Assembly: GCF_004337695.1 (NCBI RefSeq) | Contig: NZ_SJXJ01000004.1 | Location: 1 to 64,000, forward strand | Origin: Tenacibaculum sp. M341 | GTDB lineage: Bacteria > Bacteroidota > Bacteroidia > Flavobacteriales > Flavobacteriaceae | DNA length: 64,000 bases | Direction of reading: 5' to 3' | Shown: positions 34,584 to 43,893 of the stretch, in pieces | How positions within the stretch are numbered: position 1 is the first letter of the stretch | Layout: every line of letters begins with the position of its first letter | Position numbers and translations under genes: made by a program | Notes under the pieces: generated by a model | What the model saw: the letters and a program-made list of their open reading frames with translations, nothing else | What the model was told of the DNA's origin: nothing | Databases searched by the model: none

Positions 34584-34591
34584 CAAAGATA
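34584..34591 (-). promoter_or_regulatory. Possible -7 promoter element
   Basis: On the minus strand it reads TATCTTTG, matching TANNTTTG. No clear TTTG is found 19 bases further up. It would start a transcript of about 270 bases that ends at the terminator at 34311. Confidence 0.3.
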
Positions 34592-34966
34592 GTATTTAAT
34601 TCAGCTTTAAGATATTGGTAAGTTACTAAGCATCTGTAGTTGCAGTAAAAAGTAGTAGTGTAATACTTTGTGAATTTCGTTTAAGAATTAAAGAGTAAAA
34701 TTTAAAATATAATTAAAAATAAGATTTAAAAGTTGTTACCGGAGAGCATTTGAGTGTGAACAAATTATAAAATAAAAAAATGATATTAACCAAATAAACA
34801 AGAGTGTTTTTTAAGTGTGATATTACCTGATGTTAGCTGTAATTTACCTGCTTTATCTCGTTAACTCTTTTTTAACTAAATACCTTTCTTTTAGAGTAAA
34901 AGTTCATTTAGTTTTATGATGAATGCATTCAAAAATAATAATTTAAAACCTTAAAAAACCTTTAAA

Positions 34967-35368
34967 ATGAAAAAAACAATTTTTAGTTTATTACTAGTTC
35001 CTAGCTTACTTTTAGTAAGTAATAATGCATATAGTTCAATAAATAAAGTAAATACAGAAAATAAAACAGAGGTATCTGTTTCTTGTAATACTTCACCTAA
35101 TCAACAAGGATTAACACCAAGGCAGAGAAGATTAGCTCAAAGACTTTCTAACAACAGAAGTTTTAGGCAATTTATAAGAATTAGTCAACTCTTTAGTAGA
35201 GATCCTAGCACTTTAACTCAGCAAGAAAGAAATCAATTGGCTAGAGTTCCAGCTTTAGTAGCTCAATCTGAAAGAGAAGTGCCTGAAGTTTTAAGTTTTA
35301 ATCCAGCAACTATTAATAGAATAAGAACAGCTGCTGGAAATATTGTAAGAAGACAACTTGGTCTTTAA
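34967..35368 (+). CDS. Exported protein of unknown function, 133 aa
   Basis: A signal peptide (1-23, LLVSNNAYSS) is followed by an Asn/Ser-rich stretch and then a basic, Gln/Arg-rich helical domain (TPRQRRLAQRLSNNRSF, NRIRTAAGNIVRRQLGL). Family unknown. It is transcribed alone on the plus strand and ends at a terminator at 35478. A long non-coding leader of several hundred bases lies upstream. Confidence 0.7.
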   Translation: MKKTIFSLLLVPSLLLVSNNAYSSINKVNTENKTEVSVSCNTSPNQQGLTPRQRRLAQRLSNNRSFRQFIRISQLFSRDPSTLTQQERNQLARVPALVAQSEREVPEVLSFNPATINRIRTAAGNIVRRQLGL

Positions 35369-35477
35369 ATAGCATTAGTTTCTAAATAATTGATTTTTGA
35401 TGTAGAAATTTCATTGTAAGATAATAGAGAAGTTTTTGAGACGAATTCAATCACTTTTAATCAATTAAAAATTAAAG

Positions 35478-35508
35478 CTACTTCATATGAATTTGTGAAG
35501 TAGTTTTA
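35478..35508 (+). terminator. Terminator after the 133-residue protein gene
   Basis: Stem CTACTTCA (35478-35485) pairs with TGAAGTAG (35496-35503), followed by TTTTATTT. The DNA from here to 35680 holds nothing I can name. Confidence 0.65.
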
Positions 35509-35681
35509 TTTAGAGATAATTATTCAAATGAGATATTTAAACGATAGAATTAAGAGAAAGTAGTTCAACACTGGTAGCCTTTTTGATTGCTGTGCCTTAG
35601 CAATTGATATATCTAAGAAATATATAAATAAGAATTAATTACTAACAGTTATTACCCGAAAGAACTAGGAAGAGAACAATC

Positions 35682-35720
35682 ATAAAAAATCGAAGACCTA
35701 TTAATAATAAATCTTCGATT
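35682..35720 (-). terminator. Terminator of the Cys-rich leader-peptide gene
   Basis: Stem 35689-35697 pairs with 35712-35720 (9 bp, loop of 14). On the minus strand six T follow. It lies about 55 bases past the stop of the peptide gene at 35773. Confidence 0.7.
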
Positions 35721-35772
35721 CTTTATTTTAAAATAACTTACTTAGTTATTTTCTGAAAAGGTTTATTAATGA

Positions 35773-35958
35773 TTAACACCTCCAGTAAAAAGGATCATCT
35801 TCTACATCAAACGCAAGGCATCCTCCACAAGCACATGAATGATCTTCAGGGCAGTCAAGGTCAGAGTCACACCAAGAAGAGTAAGCTCCAGAAATAGACT
35901 TTAATTCACTTTTGTTTAGAGTATAGACTCCTTCTATTGATAAAATACTTTTTTTCAT
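35773..35958 (-). CDS. GG-leader peptide with six-Cys core (RiPP-like)
   Basis: A 61-residue precursor-like peptide. Residues 1-25 (MKKSIL, then GVYTLNKSELKSISGA) look like the leader of Bacteroidota bacteriocin-like peptides, which ends at a Gly-Gly or Gly-Ala cleavage site. The rest contains six Cys (WC, DC, HSCAC, GGC and a final C) and is acidic (DSDLDCPEDH, DVEDD). That fits export by a peptidase-containing ABC transporter with disulfide or other crosslinks. No modifying enzyme or transporter gene is adjacent; the neighbours are unknown or LRR genes. The gene has its own terminator. Confidence 0.65.
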   Translation of the reverse strand: MKKSILSIEGVYTLNKSELKSISGAYSSWCDSDLDCPEDHSCACGGCLAFDVEDDPFYWRC

Positions 35959-36256
35959 GATTTTTAAAATTTTATTGGTTGATTGTAATCTTACTCTTTT
36001 GATTTTCAGATTTTTTTTGATTTACTCATTTTACTCTATTTTTATTTAAGTGGCTTTTCAAATTTCACATACTCCACTTTCTCCTTTAAGAGAATGGATA
36101 GTCAGTCCTTAATTAACATTAATTTATTTTTTGATGATGATTTATTATGAGTTTGAGCACATAATTCGCAATTAATTTATGTCATAGCACTATATATAAA
36201 TAAAAATAACACTTTTTTAAGCATATTGTATAAAGAGTATGTTAAACTATTGCTTT

Positions 36257-36440
36257 TTATTTTGTATTATGATATTTTTTATTGTTAACTTCTACTCGTA
36301 TCCCAGGATACCTTTTTCCATTGATTAAAGTACTTTCTTCTTCAGGATGAAAGTAATATATCTGTTTCCTATTCAAGTCACGATAAGCATAGCAATTATC
36401 AAAGAGAATTATTCCATTCTGTTTAGCACTACTGTATATT
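36257..36440 (-). pseudogene. Open-frame remnant, 55-60 codons
   Basis: A minus-strand frame between stops contains a protein-like sequence (for example QNGIILFDNCYAYRDLNRKQ and INGKRYPGIRVEVNN) that ends at TAA at 36257. No ATG, GTG or TTG is found at its beginning, so it looks like the C-terminal remainder of a lost gene. The surroundings (35960-36460) hold nothing else supported. Confidence 0.3.
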
Positions 36441-36463
36441 TATAAATATGACTATTTAAAATA

Positions 36464-39322
36464 TTAAACTTCCAATACCTCCATAAACTCCTGATCGTTC
36501 CAATACGGTTCAAAGTCATGGTCAGTTTTAAATTGCGAAGGTTGTTTACCTAAATTTAAAGACTGTTTAATCATGTTTAACATTTCTTGTTTCTTTTTAT
36601 TTTTAGCATAATAACAAGATAAGTTAAAAGCCAATACCTCATTACTGATATCATTGTAACTAAAGTTTTCAGGTAATAACTTTTCAAAAACTAAATTCTC
36701 TACTTCTTTGTCTTTAGCCATTATCGCTAGTACAATGGCATTGGATGCCACATCATCTGCTTTTTGATTCATGCCCACAACAGGTAGTAGTTTTTCAGTG
36801 TAATTTAAAAATACATTTTTAGCAGATGCAAAATCGCCTTGCATTAAAGAATTAATCAATAACTTGGTGGTGTAATTAGCCATAGCAAACGCGTAGTTAT
36901 TTAATAGCTCTGTAGAGGTAATTTCTATACTTTTAATAATAAAAATATCATTGTCTCCAGTGTTTAAAGATTGCTGAAAAGCTTCTTTTAATTCATTTTT
37001 CTGATCATTAGCAGCAGCTTTTTTAAATTCAGCCTCTCTTTTTTCAATTAATTCTTTTTCAATATCCTCTGCTGTTTTCCCTTGTAGTTTATATGTGAAT
37101 TTTATAGCAAAATCATCATAAGCATCGTTAACGTATTCTTTTTCGATGCTAGAAACTTTGTAGCTTAAAATTTTAATCAGCATTTTGGTTACTTCTTCGT
37201 TGTCTTTAGAAATGCGCTCTAAATATGTGGTTAACTGATCGCTATCAAGTGTAAAAAGTACTTTGTTAAGTTGTTGTAACGTTCGGTAGCTTTTAGAAAA
37301 GAAGGTAAAATCAAAAACATCCAATAGAAGATCAAAAGAAAGTTCTTGAACATTCAAGTTTTGAAAGATACTTTCTAAATCATATTCGTTAAACAAATAC
37401 GAAGGCAAATTTCTCTTTAAAACATCATGTAGCATTACGTCAAAATCGCCAGCACTTTTGCCTTGTAAAGCATTATTTGTTCTGGTAGCAATATGTTTAA
37501 TTTGTTCGATAACTTCTTTAGTTTCATCAGAAATATCTTTTGTTAAAATATCGTCAATAATTTCTAATACTGTTTCCTCATCAATATTCTCAAAAATAAA
37601 ATTAGTAAAGTCACCTATAATTTCACCTTCATAAGTCTTGTCTTCTTTCATCTTAGGAAAAATAGCAGCATACAATTCGCATATTCCATCACCATATTGT
37701 GGGTGTTTTATAGCACTATCTAAAGAAAGTATGAGTTTAGCGAGCGGTTCAACTTCAAATTGTGGTAAAAAATCATCAATTAATTGATCTTGAACAGTAG
37801 AACTATAATGACGATGACCCGCATCATAATACTTCATACAATTCAGAAATGCGTCCACAACATGATGTTGCCCTTCAATAGATTTACGGTTTATAAATTC
37901 TTGAATTACGATAGCGGTTACCTCGTAACTATCAGACAAACCAGTATCTGAAAAGCTTACAGAAATTAATTGTTGCAATACCTTTTCACTTAGTTCACCA
38001 ATATGAGAAGATACCGCAGTATCTAGAACAGGTATTGCTAAAGTTCTATCATAAGCATCGTATTTGTTTACTCCAAAAACAAATTCCAGATCACCAATTG
38101 CCAAAAGCGTTTCTTCTAAAGTAGTAAGATTAACATCTTTATTTTCTAAGACAGCAATAATCTCTTCTGGACTCATTTTTTTTATAGAAGCTTCATTCTT
38201 GTCTCTTTTTTCCCATTCTTCTTCTGTAAGATGAGATGATTTTATTGTTTTCAGATTTTCAAAATGATACAAAGGTAAAAGTGCATTTTTTACTTTAAAA
38301 TTACTTTTATCTAATGTAGATCCAGTAATGTTTAAATATTCAAGCTTTGTTAATTTACTCAATGGGTGTAAATCTTTAACATTTACATTAGAAATGTCTA
38401 AGTAGGTTAAATTTGTAAGTTGAGCTACGGCATCAATAGAATGAAGATCGTAAGAATTCTGAAGGTCTAATTTTTTTAATTCCGTTAAGTTTTTAACAGC
38501 ATCAATATTATTGAGTTTTGCTTGAGTAACACATATTTCTTCTAATTGTGTGAGTTTAGCAAGAGGATCTAGATTTTGAATAGGGCAAAAAGTAACATGA
38601 AATTGTTTTAAACTTTTTAATTCTGAAATATTTTTGGGTAATGATATAGGTTTTTCTTCTATAAAAAGTTCTTCATCAAAACTTTTCTCTTGTCTATTTT
38701 TAAAACAAAACTTGAAAGAAATTTTTTCTAACGCAGTCCAGTTTTTAATTTCTTTAGGTAATTGAGTTAGTTTGAAAAAATGGTCTAGAGATACTTCTGT
38801 AAGATTTGGAATTTTTGTGAACTGTATAGGTAACTCTTCAAAGCCTAAACGTTCTAGATGAAGAGTGGTAAGTGATGTTAAATTCTTAATTTCATCAGCA
38901 ACCTCTATTAAAGTTCCGTTTTTAATAGTTAGTTTCTTAAGTTTTTTGAATTGCTCAATTTCTTTTGGAATAGAAAACTCAGCTTTTTCAAATGATAATG
39001 ACAGCTCTTCAATATTTGGAAAGTTTTTACAAAGTGGTAGCATATCTATGTTAGCTATACTAATACCTAAACTTTTTACATTTACCCCTAAAAGTTCGTT
39101 AACACGAACACCAGAAATATGTAATGTATCAAGATTAAGTTTTTTAAAACTTTTAGGAAACTCAGACCATTCTGTACTTCTGGGTAAAAAATGAAGCGAT
39201 TTTAAATTGGTAAATTTCTCAATTTCGTCAGTATACGCCTTTTGACATTCTTCACCTTTTAAATAAAGATTGGTAACTTCATTGTAATTTTTTAAAGCCT
39301 CTTCAATACTAGTACATTTCAT
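36464..39322 (-). CDS. Large leucine-rich-repeat protein with TPR-like C-terminus
   Basis: A 952-residue cytoplasmic protein without signal peptide. Residues 30-365 consist of leucine-rich repeats, first of the plant/disease-resistance-like spacing (LPKEIKNWTALEKISF, LPKNISELKSLKQ) and then of the short internalin type (IDAVKNLTELKKLDL, LHPLSKLTKLEYLNI). Residues 390-850 are helical and HEAT-like. The last 90 residues resemble a TPR ending common in Bacteroidota (NEVLAFNLSCYYAKNKKKQE, then DHDFEPYWNDQEF). A role as a protein-interaction scaffold is likely; partners are unknown. Single gene, divergent from leuS. Confidence 0.82.
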   Translation of the reverse strand: MKCTSIEEALKNYNEVTNLYLKGEECQKAYTDEIEKFTNLKSLHFLPRSTEWSEFPKSFKKLNLDTLHISGVRVNELLGVNVKSLGISIANIDMLPLCKNFPNIEELSLSFEKAEFSIPKEIEQFKKLKKLTIKNGTLIEVADEIKNLTSLTTLHLERLGFEELPIQFTKIPNLTEVSLDHFFKLTQLPKEIKNWTALEKISFKFCFKNRQEKSFDEELFIEEKPISLPKNISELKSLKQFHVTFCPIQNLDPLAKLTQLEEICVTQAKLNNIDAVKNLTELKKLDLQNSYDLHSIDAVAQLTNLTYLDISNVNVKDLHPLSKLTKLEYLNITGSTLDKSNFKVKNALLPLYHFENLKTIKSSHLTEEEWEKRDKNEASIKKMSPEEIIAVLENKDVNLTTLEETLLAIGDLEFVFGVNKYDAYDRTLAIPVLDTAVSSHIGELSEKVLQQLISVSFSDTGLSDSYEVTAIVIQEFINRKSIEGQHHVVDAFLNCMKYYDAGHRHYSSTVQDQLIDDFLPQFEVEPLAKLILSLDSAIKHPQYGDGICELYAAIFPKMKEDKTYEGEIIGDFTNFIFENIDEETVLEIIDDILTKDISDETKEVIEQIKHIATRTNNALQGKSAGDFDVMLHDVLKRNLPSYLFNEYDLESIFQNLNVQELSFDLLLDVFDFTFFSKSYRTLQQLNKVLFTLDSDQLTTYLERISKDNEEVTKMLIKILSYKVSSIEKEYVNDAYDDFAIKFTYKLQGKTAEDIEKELIEKREAEFKKAAANDQKNELKEAFQQSLNTGDNDIFIIKSIEITSTELLNNYAFAMANYTTKLLINSLMQGDFASAKNVFLNYTEKLLPVVGMNQKADDVASNAIVLAIMAKDKEVENLVFEKLLPENFSYNDISNEVLAFNLSCYYAKNKKKQEMLNMIKQSLNLGKQPSQFKTDHDFEPYWNDQEFMEVLEV

Positions 39323-39462
39323 TTGATATTCTTTCCTTTGAGTTAATTACTGCTTGCTATTATTTTACAATATCAAAAATAATAGATATAGAAAAATTAC
39401 GTTCCACTGTTTTCAGGGAAAAAAGGAATTTAAATGTAAAGGCTAATGTTTAAAATAACCTT

Positions 39463-39575
39463 GCGTTAGGGATTGAAGCATTTGTTGAAGCTCTTTATAA
39501 TGTATGGCAAATACATTTAAAAGCGACTGCAGAAAGCCCGCCCTTTAGGGAACGCCCAAGTGCAGATATTTGCCT
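39463..39575. ncRNA. Structured element resembling a flavobacterial RNA or repeat
   Basis: The element begins GCGTTAGGGATTGAAGC (39463) and ends with GCCCGCC, CCCTTTAGGG and AACGCCC (39557). GCGTT pairs with AACGC to close it, AATGTAT/ATACATT forms an inner hairpin (39500-39518), and GGCAAAT/ATTTGCC adds an outer pairing to 39574. I have seen this GTTAGGGAT / GGGAACGCCC signature repeatedly in Flavobacteriaceae intergenic DNA. It may be the Flavo-1 RNA motif, but I could not verify that, and the strand of transcription is unclear. Confidence 0.5.
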
Positions 39576-39597
39576 TATGAACTGATGTTAAAATAAC

Positions 39598-39628
39598 TTT
39601 CCACATCTCAACTAGAATTGTAAATTTG
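39598..39628 (+). promoter_or_regulatory. Promoter of leuS, Bacteroidota type
   Basis: TTTC at 39598-39601, a 19-base spacer, and TAAATTTG at 39621-39628. Transcription would start about 20 bases before the ATG. Confidence 0.7.
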
Positions 39629-39653
39629 CATCTTTTAAACTAAGAAGTTAAAG

Positions 39654-42500
39654 ATGCAATACAATCATCAAGAAATCGAAAAAAAGTGGCAAGAGTATTG
39701 GGCAACAAACCAAACTTTTAAAGCAAGCAATGCTAGTGATAAGCCTAAGTATTATGTATTAGATATGTTTCCTTATCCGTCTGGAGCAGGATTGCATGTT
39801 GGGCACCCATTAGGATACATTGCAAGTGATATTTATGCACGTTATAAGCGCCATAAAGGATTTAATGTATTGCATCCTCAAGGATATGATTCTTTTGGTT
39901 TACCTGCTGAGCAATATGCAATTCAAACAGGGCAACACCCAGCAATTACTACCGAAACGAATATAAAAACGTATAGAGGACAGTTAGATAAAATCGGATT
40001 TTCATTTGATTGGTCTCGTGAAGTACGTACTTCAAATCCTGATTATTATAAGTGGACGCAGTGGATTTTTATTCAATTATTTAATTCTTGGTATAATAAA
40101 GACACTGATAAAGCTGAAGATGTTGCAACGTTAGTAGCTAAATTTGAAGCAGAAGGAAATGCAGCTGTAAATGCAGTTTGTGATGAAGATATAGTGTCGT
40201 TTACGGCGGATGAGTGGAAAGGATTTTCTGAAACTAAAAAGCAAGAAATATTATTACAATATCGTTTAACATTTTTATCTGATACTGAAGTAAACTGGTG
40301 TCCAGAATTAGGTACGGTATTAGCAAATGATGAAATTGTAAACGGAGTTTCTGAACGTGGAGGGCATCCGGTAGTTCGTAAAAAAATGACCCAATGGTCT
40401 ATGCGAATTTCTGCGTATGCACAGCGTTTATTAGATGGGTTAAATGGTATTGATTGGCCACAACCTTTAAAAGATATTCAAACCAACTGGATTGGAAGAA
40501 GTCAAGGAGCAATGGTAACTTTTGAAGTTGAAAATAATGTCACTTCGAGCGCAGTCGAGAAGCCATATAAAATAGACGTATTTACGACACGTCCTGATAC
40601 TATTTACGGAGTAAGTTTTATGACTTTAGCTCCTGAACATGAGTTAGTAGCAAAGATTACAACTGCTGATCAAAAAGAAGCAGTGGAAGCTTATGTAGAA
40701 GCAACTGCAAAACGTTCTGAAAGAGATAGAATGGCAGATGTAAAAACTATTTCTGGTGTGTTTACAGGGGCATATGCAGTGCATCCTTTTTCTGGAAAAT
40801 TAGTGCCAATTTGGATTGGTGATTATGTGTTAGCTAGTTATGGAACAGGTGCTGTAATGGCCGTACCATGTGGTGATGAGCGTGATTATGCTTTTGCAAA
40901 GCATTTTGGAATTGAGATTCCGAATATTTTTGAAGGTGTTGATATTTCTGAAGAAGCGTTTTCTGATAAAAGCAAAACGGTGATCGCAAATTCTGATTTC
41001 TTAAATGGATTGAAGTATAAGAAAGCGATGAAGTTGGCTATTTATGAAATGGAGCAACGCGGATTTGGTTATGGAAAAATCAATTATCGTTTACGTGATG
41101 CTGTATTTAGTCGTCAACGTTATTGGGGTGAGCCTTTCCCAGTGTATTACAAAGATGGAATGCCTCAAATGATTGATGCGAAGCATTTACCAATTGTATT
41201 ACCTGAGGTTGAAAAGTACTTGCCTACAGAAGATGGTAAACCACCTTTAGGGAATGCTGATGTTTGGGCATGGTGCACTGAGACTAATTTAGTTGTGAGT
41301 AATGAAAAAATAAATCACACTAGTGTGTTTCCGTTAGAATTAAATACAATGCCAGGTTGGGCAGGGAGTTCTTGGTACTTTAATCGTTACATGGATGCTA
41401 CAAACGATGGTGAGTTTGTAAGTAAAGAAGCGGTTGATTACTGGAAAGAAGTTGATTTATATATTGGAGGTTCTGAGCATGCTACAGGACACTTATTATA
41501 CGCTCGTTTTTGGCAAAAGTTTTTATTTGATAAAGGAATTTTACCAGTAGATGAATTTGCAAAAAAGCTAATCAATCAAGGAATGATTTTAGGGACTTCT
41601 GCTGTTGTGTATAGAGTGGCAGAAACCAATAAATATGTTTCTTTAGGATTAAAAGATAATTACAAAGCAGAGGAGTTACAAGAGTTACGTGTAGATGTAA
41701 AGTTGATTAATTCTTCTGATGAGCTAGATGTTGAAGGATTAAAAAACTGGCAGCCACAATTTGCAGACGCTGAGTTTGAATTAGAAGATGGTAAATATAT
41801 TGTTGGGCGTGAGGTAGAGAAAATGTCTAAGCGTTGGTTTAATGTTGTAAATCCTGATGATATTTGTGAAGAGTACGGTGCAGATAGTTTACGTTTATTT
41901 GAAATGTTTTTAGGTCCGTTAGAGCAATCTAAACCATGGAAAACATCAGGTATTTCTGGAGTGTATTCTTTCTTAAAGAAGTTATGGAAGTTATTTTATA
42001 ACGGAGATAATTTTGAGGTTTCTGAAGGAGAGCCAAGTAAAGATGCATTGAAAACATTACATAAAACAATTAAGAAGGTAGAGGAAGATATTGAGAATTT
42101 CTCTTTCAATACGTCGGTTTCTACGTTTATGATTGCGGTAAATGAGTTAGGAAAATTAAAGTGTAATAACAAAGCTATTTTAGAGCAATTATTAGTGTTA
42201 ATTTCTCCGTATGCACCTCATATTACAGAAGAATTATGGAACAAATTAGGAAATGAAGGTTCTATTGCTTTTGCACCTTTCCCAACATTTGAAGAGAAAT
42301 ATTTAGTAGAGAGTTCTAAAAATTACCCTGTTTCTTTTAACGGAAAAATGCGTTTTACTTTAGAGTTACCTTTAGATATGAGCAAAGAAGATATTGAGAA
42401 AACAGTAATGGCTTATGAAAAAACTCAGCAACAATTACAAGGTAGAGAGCCAAAGAAAGTGATTATTGTACCAGGAAAGATTATTAATATTGTAGGATAA
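39654..42500 (+). CDS. leuS: Leucyl-tRNA synthetase
   Basis: A 948-residue class Ia synthetase that charges tRNA-Leu. The HIGH motif is HVGH at 48-51 (GAGLHVGHPLGY) and the KMSKS motif is KMSK at 723-726. The CP1 editing domain is present, with the conserved TTRPDT stretch and GTGAVMAVPCGDERD. An insertion near 155-215 before NWCPELGTVLANDE is typical of Bacteroidota LeuRS. The C-terminal anticodon-binding and tail domains are complete. It has its own promoter and terminator. Confidence 0.97.
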   Translation: MQYNHQEIEKKWQEYWATNQTFKASNASDKPKYYVLDMFPYPSGAGLHVGHPLGYIASDIYARYKRHKGFNVLHPQGYDSFGLPAEQYAIQTGQHPAITTETNIKTYRGQLDKIGFSFDWSREVRTSNPDYYKWTQWIFIQLFNSWYNKDTDKAEDVATLVAKFEAEGNAAVNAVCDEDIVSFTADEWKGFSETKKQEILLQYRLTFLSDTEVNWCPELGTVLANDEIVNGVSERGGHPVVRKKMTQWSMRISAYAQRLLDGLNGIDWPQPLKDIQTNWIGRSQGAMVTFEVENNVTSSAVEKPYKIDVFTTRPDTIYGVSFMTLAPEHELVAKITTADQKEAVEAYVEATAKRSERDRMADVKTISGVFTGAYAVHPFSGKLVPIWIGDYVLASYGTGAVMAVPCGDERDYAFAKHFGIEIPNIFEGVDISEEAFSDKSKTVIANSDFLNGLKYKKAMKLAIYEMEQRGFGYGKINYRLRDAVFSRQRYWGEPFPVYYKDGMPQMIDAKHLPIVLPEVEKYLPTEDGKPPLGNADVWAWCTETNLVVSNEKINHTSVFPLELNTMPGWAGSSWYFNRYMDATNDGEFVSKEAVDYWKEVDLYIGGSEHATGHLLYARFWQKFLFDKGILPVDEFAKKLINQGMILGTSAVVYRVAETNKYVSLGLKDNYKAEELQELRVDVKLINSSDELDVEGLKNWQPQFADAEFELEDGKYIVGREVEKMSKRWFNVVNPDDICEEYGADSLRLFEMFLGPLEQSKPWKTSGISGVYSFLKKLWKLFYNGDNFEVSEGEPSKDALKTLHKTIKKVEEDIENFSFNTSVSTFMIAVNELGKLKCNNKAILEQLLVLISPYAPHITEELWNKLGNEGSIAFAPFPTFEEKYLVESSKNYPVSFNGKMRFTLELPLDMSKEDIEKTVMAYEKTQQQLQGREPKKVIIVPGKIINIVG

Positions 42501-42522
42501 CAAATTTTCAATAATATAATAC

Positions 42523-42560
42523 AAGGTTGTTTTGGTTGTAAAACTGAAACAACCTTTTTT
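42523..42560 (+). terminator. leuS terminator
   Basis: Perfect 10-bp stem AAGGTTGTTT/AAACAACCTT with a 14-base loop, followed by T-run. Confidence 0.85.
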
Positions 42561-42670
42561 AATATTTGATAATGTAGTTCAATATATCTAACTTTATCGT
42601 CATGATATTTTAATAATTAAGTTTTAAAATATGTGTAAAAAGAGAAAGTATTAACCAAAAATAGATAAAT

Positions 42671-43162
42671 ATGAAAAAAGTAATTTTAGTATTATTCATA
42701 GCATTAAGTACAGGTTTAAATAGTCAAAGTATTGAAATACCTGCAAATGTTCAACTCAACTCAAAAGAAGATTATAAAAAACAAGAAGCCTTAGTACTTA
42801 AGGCTATAGATTGGATTCAGAATACAAGTCTTGATAAAAATATTGAAAAAAGAAAGGACGTAAATGCTTTCTTAATGAAATGGATGATGGGAAGCCCTTC
42901 TGTTTCTATAGAGTTAATTGGAGGAGTAGTTCCTTTAGATTGTAAAGAGTGTTTGATGTCTTTTTTAGCTGGATGGACAAAATATAGCTTAGAGAATGAT
43001 TATTCGAAGAATAAGATTGAAGGAGCTTTATCTGGTACTAATAGAATGATAGATTTTTATCAGAAAAATGAAAAGTTTCTAGAAAAGAGTACTGATATAA
43101 AAAAATTAATAAAGAAAAAGAAGAAGAAAAAATTAAGAAAATATATTGAGTCAAAATTTTAA
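42671..43162 (+). CDS. Exported protein of unknown function, 163 aa
   Basis: A signal peptide (1-18, LSTGLNSQS) is followed by a helical domain with two cysteines in LDCKECLMSFLAGW. The C-terminus is very basic (IKKKKKKKLRKY). The pattern NAFLMKWMMGSPSVSIE and DCKEC recur in small Bacteroidota proteins of unknown role. No neighbour hints at function. Confidence 0.72.
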   Translation: MKKVILVLFIALSTGLNSQSIEIPANVQLNSKEDYKKQEALVLKAIDWIQNTSLDKNIEKRKDVNAFLMKWMMGSPSVSIELIGGVVPLDCKECLMSFLAGWTKYSLENDYSKNKIEGALSGTNRMIDFYQKNEKFLEKSTDIKKLIKKKKKKKLRKYIESKF

Positions 43163-43335
43163 TTCATTGTTGTCTAGAAAAAAATAACAATATCAATAAA
43201 ACTGAATGACTATAGTTTTTGTGTAGATGTTAATATCATGCCTTGATTTTAAGTAGCGTTATAAAAATTAAAACATTTATTCTGCATGATTAGAAGATAT
43301 TAGCTAGATTTACAAACATAAAAAAATCATATAGT

Positions 43336-43779
43336 ATGAAAAATATATTTAAAATTACCTGTTTGTTTCTGTTAGTGTGTTTTGTAGCGTGTTCTGACGA
43401 TGAAAATGTTGGTGGTACAGTTTCAAACGAGCCATTAAAAGGAAGCGTGTTTGGGGAGACTTTTGTTGCATTAGGCGGAAAAGCTTTTGATTCGGGTGAA
43501 AATGTTTCAATAAATATTACAAATGAAGTAACTGCAGTTTGTTCTTCATCGGTGTTAGATTACAATCTGTACATTTCAGCTACAGTGCCTGCTAAAGTAG
43601 GAGTATATGAAAACACAAATGTTTCTTTTCATAAAGAAGGAGAAACTCCGTTAAATGTACTTCAAAGTACCGTAGAAATTACTTCTGTAACCGATTCTCA
43701 AATAATGGTAAAGGTAAAATCTAACTCTAGCTCAGATAATGTTGTAGACGGTCTTTTTACAGTAGCGTACTGTAATTAA
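43336..43779 (+). CDS. Small lipoprotein of unknown function, 147 aa
   Basis: Lipobox FVAC with Cys19, then an acidic Gly-rich tether (SDDENVGGTVSNEP). The remaining 110 residues are beta-rich (LKGSVFGETFVALGGKAF, DSQIMVKVKSN) and carry two further Cys (Cys74 and the penultimate Cys146). Such proteins usually sit on the outer membrane. No known family. Ends at a terminator. Confidence 0.75.
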   Translation: MKNIFKITCLFLLVCFVACSDDENVGGTVSNEPLKGSVFGETFVALGGKAFDSGENVSINITNEVTAVCSSSVLDYNLYISATVPAKVGVYENTNVSFHKEGETPLNVLQSTVEITSVTDSQIMVKVKSNSSSDNVVDGLFTVAYCN

Positions 43780-43805
43780 AAGAATTTAACTTAGTAAAAA
43801 ATAAC

Positions 43806-43836
43806 AACTCTGTACTTTTATGTACGGAGTTTTTTG
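43806..43836 (+). terminator. Terminator after the 147-residue lipoprotein gene
   Basis: Stem AACTCTGTAC (43806-43815) with GTACGGAGTT (43822-43831), one wobble pair, then TTTTTG. Confidence 0.8.
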
Positions 43837-43893
43837 TTTTTTATAAATAAATTTACGTTTCGTTTATTAAATAATACTTAATCACCACATATA

